Source: Euperipatoides rowelli
Lineage: Eukaryota; Onychophora; Udeonychophora; Euonychophora; Peripatopsidae
Strand: one strand, 5' to 3'
Assembly: GCA_003024985.2 (NCBI GenBank)
Contig: PXIH01S0000608.1
Length of the DNA stretch: 10,390 bases
This document shows positions 7,772 to 10,390 of the stretch, piece after piece. A model generated the notes under the pieces. It saw only the letters and a list, made by a program, of their open reading frames with translations. It searched no databases and was not told the DNA's origin. Made by a program: the position numbers and the translations under genes. The stretch's first letter is position 1. Each line of letters starts with the position of its first letter.

Positions 7772-7880
7772 TATCAAATCAAACAGAAAGGCAACAAAAC
7801 GACCAGTCAAATAAATAAATAGAAAGCTAATCAAATAAGACAGAAAGGCAACAAAAAACAAAAAAGTTTATCAAAATATC
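7772..7880. repeat. Imperfect direct repeats, about 57-bp period, A-rich
   Basis: The word CAGAAAGGCAACAAAA occurs at 7784-7799 and at 7841-7856, exactly 57 bp apart. Each copy is preceded by a related ATCAAAT-type segment (7773 and 7830). Decayed third pieces are TCAAATAAATAAATAGAAAG near 7807 and TATCAAAATATCTGCAACAAAA near 7869. They form the interior of the 440-bp insert. Confidence 0.7.
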
Positions 7881-7988
7881 TGCAACAAAAAAATATAAAT
7901 AAGGTGCCCCAGATACCAAAACATCATGGTACACAACTGAATGAGGTCCTGGGGGGAGGGGATGACACCAACCCTAGTGATGCCACTG

Positions 7989-8338
7989 TCCTCAGTAAAC
8001 CATGAATTAGAAGTAATAAGTCTGAGGAATATAGTGGCAGATTACATAGAAGAAAATATAGAATAATTTAACTATCAGATTATGGATACTATTGAAGAGT
8101 TATCACCAATATATGGCTAACATTACAGTTCAGACACAAATAATTCACAGATGACTTAAGAATATATAATTTCTAGTGAGGAACTGAAACCTTGAAAGCA
8201 GTAAGAAACTTATTTAAAGCACAAATATCTATATTCAAATTAGATGGCTCAAATTACCAATTTATATCAAAAGATAGAGGAAGAAGATACATTAAATTTG
8301 TACAGACAACATGGGCAGCTGCCAAGGGGAAACAGTGA
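7989..8338 (+). pseudogene. OTU-type domain, central and C-terminal parts
   Basis: The frame from 7989 reads SSVNHELEVISLRNIVADYIEENIE, fitting the OTU helix pattern H..LR..VV.YI..N with F following. After a stop at 8064 it continues with FNYQIMDTIEELSPIYG. In a second frame (8180-8335) GTETLKAVRNLFKAQISIFKLDG corresponds to the WGG..EL.AL...F...I.IF segment. The sequence then runs YQFISKDRGRRYIKF and AAAKGKQ to a stop at 8336. The C-terminal catalytic His (usually in an HY or HF context) is not visible and may be lost. The retropepsin remnant begins about 40 bp downstream, so both belonged to one polyprotein. Confidence 0.58.
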
Positions 8339-8370
8339 AGCAAATGGGCAGTTTTGAAAAAAATATTTAA

Positions 8371-8613
8371 AGCACAAGTTAACAGTGGTACTAATGACAA
8401 GGCACGATGAGGGGGGGGAGTTGTATTAGAACTGATCAGCTCACAGGAAAAACAATGGCGGTATCGATAAAATCTCCCGTATCCGAAAAAACATTAACTA
8501 GGCTGAAGACAGTGATAGATATTATGATAGCAGGCAAAAACGTCTTACAACCAGTTTATATAGTAAGGATGCAGCAAAGAACAGTATTCCAAATGATTTT
8601 AGGGTTTGATTGA
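8371..8613 (+). pseudogene. Retropepsin (aspartic protease) remnant of the gypsy-type element
   Basis: Retropepsins process the gag-pol polyprotein using a D-T/S-G active site. AQVNSGTND at 8374-8400 sits where that site belongs and reads NSG, so the Asp is possibly Asn. A frame change at a G8 run (8411-8418) follows. From 8407 the next frame gives TDQLTGKTMAVSIKSPV, then VLQPVYIVRM and VFQMILGFD ending at 8610. The last matches the conserved ILGxDF that closes the fold; the stop at 8611 replaces the expected FL. The order and spacing (about 75 residues from NSG to ILG) are normal for the family. The ATG at 8407 is not a real start. Confidence 0.58.
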
Positions 8614-8622
8614 TGCACGTAA

Positions 8623-8882
8623 CACGACACAGTTATAGACCGTGAACAACATAGAGTAAAATTTCAAATTGGTCCCAGTAGGACACGTGACCCATTAGCT
8701 GTGAATCTACTTTTACCAATAACAAACAAAATGGCAACAAAAATTGTGAGTTATATGAGCTGTTTAAAACATCAGAGTTAGGTTTGAGTGACACTCACAA
8801 ACAAGCACTAGAAAACATATTAAATAGACATAAAATTATATTAATAGAGGACGTAAGTACAGTAATCAATANGACGAGCTAA
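8623..8882 (+). pseudogene. Protease-RT linker of the gypsy-type element
   Basis: Frame 8623-8778 reads DTVIDREQHRVKFQI and LAVNLLLPITNKM, resembling the stretch that follows retropepsin, where a strand with (I)D...H.V.F occurs. A frame change near 8778 leads to LGLSDTHKQALENILNRHKIIL, the typical LS..qk..L..LL..y...F segment just before RT, up to a stop at 8880. One ambiguous base (N at 8872) lies within this piece, where the H-x-I block should begin. Confidence 0.6.
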
Positions 8883-8889
8883 TATACCT

Positions 8890-9690
8890 CCATATGAACC
8901 AAAATTTAAAAACGACACCTCAATATATCAAAGGCAGTATCGTATACCACACACGCTATACGAACCGCTACGTCTCCAACTCGATAAACTTGAGAAAGAA
9001 AATATTAAAAAAGTACATAGTCTATATAACCCACCCGAGTAGTTTTACCAAAGATTCAAAGGAAGTTCATATATGTTTAGATTTACGCAAGATTAATAAG
9101 CAGATTGTAACTGAGAAATATCCGATTATGCATAGAGGACTTTCTTGAGAATCTAAGTGTGCATATATTCAGTAGCCTCGATCTGAACAATGGCTACTTC
9201 AACGTAAAATTAACAGAGGAGGCCCAGAAAAAGTTCTCATTTTCAGTACCGTTCGCAAAATACACATTTACCTGTCTCTGTCAAGGCTGTGTAACATCGG
9301 CCGGAATCTTTCAAAAGATCATGGTAGAATGTCTACATGACATTATATTAAAGGGACATGACTTCGTATACTTAGATGACATCATCATACACTCGCCTAA
9401 CATAGACGAACACTTAAAAACGTTAGAAGAGGTAGTCATAGTCAGCCCTAGAAAAGGCTAATTTAGCGGTCAAACCATCAAAATGTAAATTATTTAAAGA
9501 ATCAATCAAATATTTAGGTAACATAGTGGACAAAAATGGCTGTAGGCTGGTAGAAAACCGTGTTGCTGCCATACAAAAACTAGCTAGGCCATCTACAGTA
9601 AAAGGAGCGAGAAGTTTTCTCGGTAGCCTTAATTTCTATAGAAAATTCATAACCAACTTCGCAGAAATAGCAGCCCCCCCCCCTTTATGA
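8890..9690 (+). pseudogene. Ty3/gypsy-type reverse transcriptase, frameshifted
   Basis: Frame 8890-9039 carries PYEPKF and YQRQYRIPHTLYEPLRLQLDKLEKENI, the N-terminal RT segment. From about 9050 the next frame has KEVHICLDLRKINKQIVTEKYPI (family R.C.DYR.LN..T...YP.P). From 9132 the third frame holds SSLDLNNGYFNVKL, motif A with catalytic Asp at 9180-9182. It continues with CQGCVTSAGIFQKIM (motif B, PFGL.NAP diverged) and FVYLDDIIIHS (motif C, 9366-9398, both Asp present). After a shift at about 9448, KPSKCKLF, KYLGNIVDKNG and SFLGSLNFYRKFI follow as thumb and connection. The frame ends at a stop at 9688, just after a C10 run. The active-site triad is intact; only the frame is broken. Confidence 0.88.
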
Positions 9691-10165
9691 TCTATTAAAA
9701 AAGAAAAACACACATATTACTTAAAACGAAAACGCAGAAATCGCCCTCCAAACACTAAAACAAAAATTAATAACTGCACCGTTACTAGCCTTCCCAAAAT
9801 ATGATGGACTGTTTATTATAAAATCTGACGCATCACTCACCTCAATAGGAGCAGTATTAGAGCAAAAGAATGATGAGGGCGAATTGCAACCTATCGCATA
9901 TGGCAGCCATAGGCTAAGCAAAGCAGAAATTATGCAGTCATAGAAAGAGAAACTTTAGCCATCGTGTTCACTCTAGACCAATTTAAACACATGACTTATG
10001 GAAATAAAGTTATACTAATGACTGACCCTAAGCCATCCACATACATATTAGAACTAAAAAATACAAATTCTAGAGATGCGAGATGGATAAATATTCAGCT
10101 AAACGATGTTCATTTCGAACATATACCAGGCAAATTGAACAGTTTCATGGACATGCTCTCGCGAA
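9691..10165 (+). pseudogene. RNase H domain of the gypsy-type element
   Basis: RNase H removes the RNA strand during cDNA synthesis. The frame entered at 9683 reads through a stop at 9722 and gives LQTLKQKLITAPLLAFPKYDG, then IIKSDASLTSIGAVLEQ with the first catalytic Asp at 9827-9829, and IAYGSHRLSKAE. After a shift at about 9928, YAVIERETLAIVFTLDQFKH supplies the conserved Glu (9943-9951). MTDPKPSTYI supplies the second Asp (10024-10026), with Pro where the family has His. EHIPGKLNSFMDMLSR supplies the final Asp (10150-10152). All four acids remain. From 9928 to the right edge the frame is open. Confidence 0.85.
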
Positions 10166-10335
10166 GTCACGAAGAGGGCGAGACCATCAACACATGCACA
10201 TTAGACATGCTCAAGAGACCAATAACAATTGAGCTAATGCAGAAAGAACAAAATGACCCTTATTGTTACGATGTAATAAATAAAAGAAAAGAAAACAAAT
10301 TAAACAACAACTATATCTTAGATGAACATAATATA
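10166..10335 (+). pseudogene. Start of integrase region, interrupted or cut by the window
   Basis: After the DMLSR block the open frame continues with TLDMLKRPITIELMQKEQNDPY and NKLNNNYILDEHNIL. This fits the segment that precedes the integrase HHCC zinc finger, where a Q..D.... helix and a strand giving the current G-I-L motif are usual. No HHCC is reached before 10336, where the sequence changes character. The frame itself remains open to 10390, but translation past 10336 does not resemble integrase. Confidence 0.55.
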
Positions 10336-10390
10336 TTAACCCTTTCCACTCAAATGGCGATTCTCAATCGCCATTTTCAATTTAGCAGTT
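10336..10390. mobile_element. Candidate end of a piggyBac-type element with subterminal hairpin
   Basis: TTAACCCTTTCCACTC begins at 10336. piggyBac-superfamily elements target TTAA and their termini commonly start CCC or CCCTTT. Immediately inside lies a perfect 11-bp inverted repeat, AAATGGCGATT at 10352-10362 and AATCGCCATTT at 10366-10376, with a 3-nt CTC loop. The TTAA sits exactly where similarity to the gypsy pol fades. Only the left end is in the window, so the second TIR and TTAA cannot be seen. Confidence 0.45.

Larger units (their letters stand above)
7549..7988. mobile_element. Non-autonomous hAT-like DNA element (MITE) of 440 bp inside the OTU domain
   Basis: The left end is CAATGGCATCCCAAGG; the right end, read on the opposite strand, is CAGTGGCATCACTAGGG. 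The first ten bases match at 9 of 10, and partial similarity continues (GGGTG and GTGT-type words). CAGTGGC followed by CTAGGG is the usual look of hAT-superfamily termini. Both ends are GC-rich and the interior is A-rich. No transposase is encoded. The 8-bp flanks, TATCCTGT at 7541-7548 and TCCTCAGT at 7989-7996, agree at only 4 of 8, so the target duplication is at best decayed. Its position exactly between two collinear OTU segments supports insertion. Confidence 0.6.
7432..10335 (+). mobile_element. Ty3/gypsy-type LTR retroelement with OTU domain, partial (right part beyond the window)
   Basis: The domain order on the + strand is OTU-like protease (two parts, 7441-7540 and 7989-8338), retropepsin (about 8371-8613), linker (8623-8882), RT (8890-9690), RNase H (about 9725-10165) and the N-terminal edge of integrase (10166-10335). 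That order, protease-RT-RNase H-integrase, is that of Ty3/gypsy pol. RT and RNase H active-site acids are retained, but the reading frame changes at least seven times. No LTR, primer-binding site, capsid or zinc knuckle was found upstream of 7432, so the 5' end is missing or unrecognised. The 3' LTR would lie outside the window. The coding DNA is clearly less AT-rich than its surroundings. Confidence 0.8.

Noticed and set aside
7441-8338. OTU region as an exon of a host deubiquitinase gene
   Set aside because: The retropepsin follows within about 40 bp on the same strand and no convincing splice structure is seen. A retroelement polyprotein is the simpler reading, though a host exon next to the insertion is not fully excluded.
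9721-9921. Minus-strand open frame of 66 codons
   Set aside because: It is the antisense shadow of the RNase H domain, which is clearly coding on the + strand.
1-10390. CRISPR array, bacterial operon or phage interpretation
   Set aside because: There are no regularly spaced repeats and no ribosome-binding sites or compact ORFs. Every recognised domain belongs to eukaryotic transposable elements.

Overview
This window looks like nuclear DNA of an invertebrate-type metazoan. It is AT-rich, has long poly-A and poly-T tracts and no prokaryotic gene organisation, and is packed with decayed eukaryotic transposable elements. No intact gene and no convincing host exon is visible. I cannot name the species. 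The recurring TAGGCCTA-type word in the spacer is only a weak, unranked hint.

Three retroelement classes lie in tandem on the + strand, each in a different state of decay. (1) About 459-2447 is an old non-LTR (LINE) fossil. It holds an SGNH/GDSL-hydrolase-like segment, an EEP (APE-type) endonuclease segment, a basic linker and only the first block of the reverse transcriptase. (2) About 2681-4993 is a Penelope-like element (PLE). It has a broken RT that has lost aspartates in motifs A and C, a broken C-terminal GIY-YIG endonuclease, and imperfect inverted terminal repeats. A foreign insert of about 211 bp (3765-3975) interrupts its RT. (3) About 7432-10335 is a Ty3/gypsy-type LTR retroelement on its right side only; the rest runs off the window. 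Reading left to right it shows an OTU-type cysteine-protease-like domain, a retropepsin remnant, RT with YLDD, RNase H and the start of integrase. Its catalytic residues are mostly intact, but the frame breaks repeatedly, so it is the youngest of the three or carries consensus errors.

Two further DNA-transposon-like signals sit inside the gypsy element. A 440-bp non-autonomous hAT-like element (7549-7988) splits the OTU domain. At 10336 a TTAA followed by CCCTTTCCACTC and a perfect 11-bp hairpin looks like the first end of a piggyBac-type insertion into the integrase region.

Between the LINE and PLE (2501-2590) is a short, strongly structured stretch with three nested or adjacent inverted repeats and a tRNA box-B-like word. 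From 4994 to 7431 there is about 2.4 kb of AT-rich spacer in which I see no gene, only a perfect 17-bp tandem duplication and scattered TAGGCCTA words.

The most interesting item is the OTU domain lying immediately upstream of the retropepsin/RT cassette. It implies a gag-pol polyprotein that carried a predicted deubiquitinase-like protease. All functional statements come from motif reading by eye; no database search was possible.
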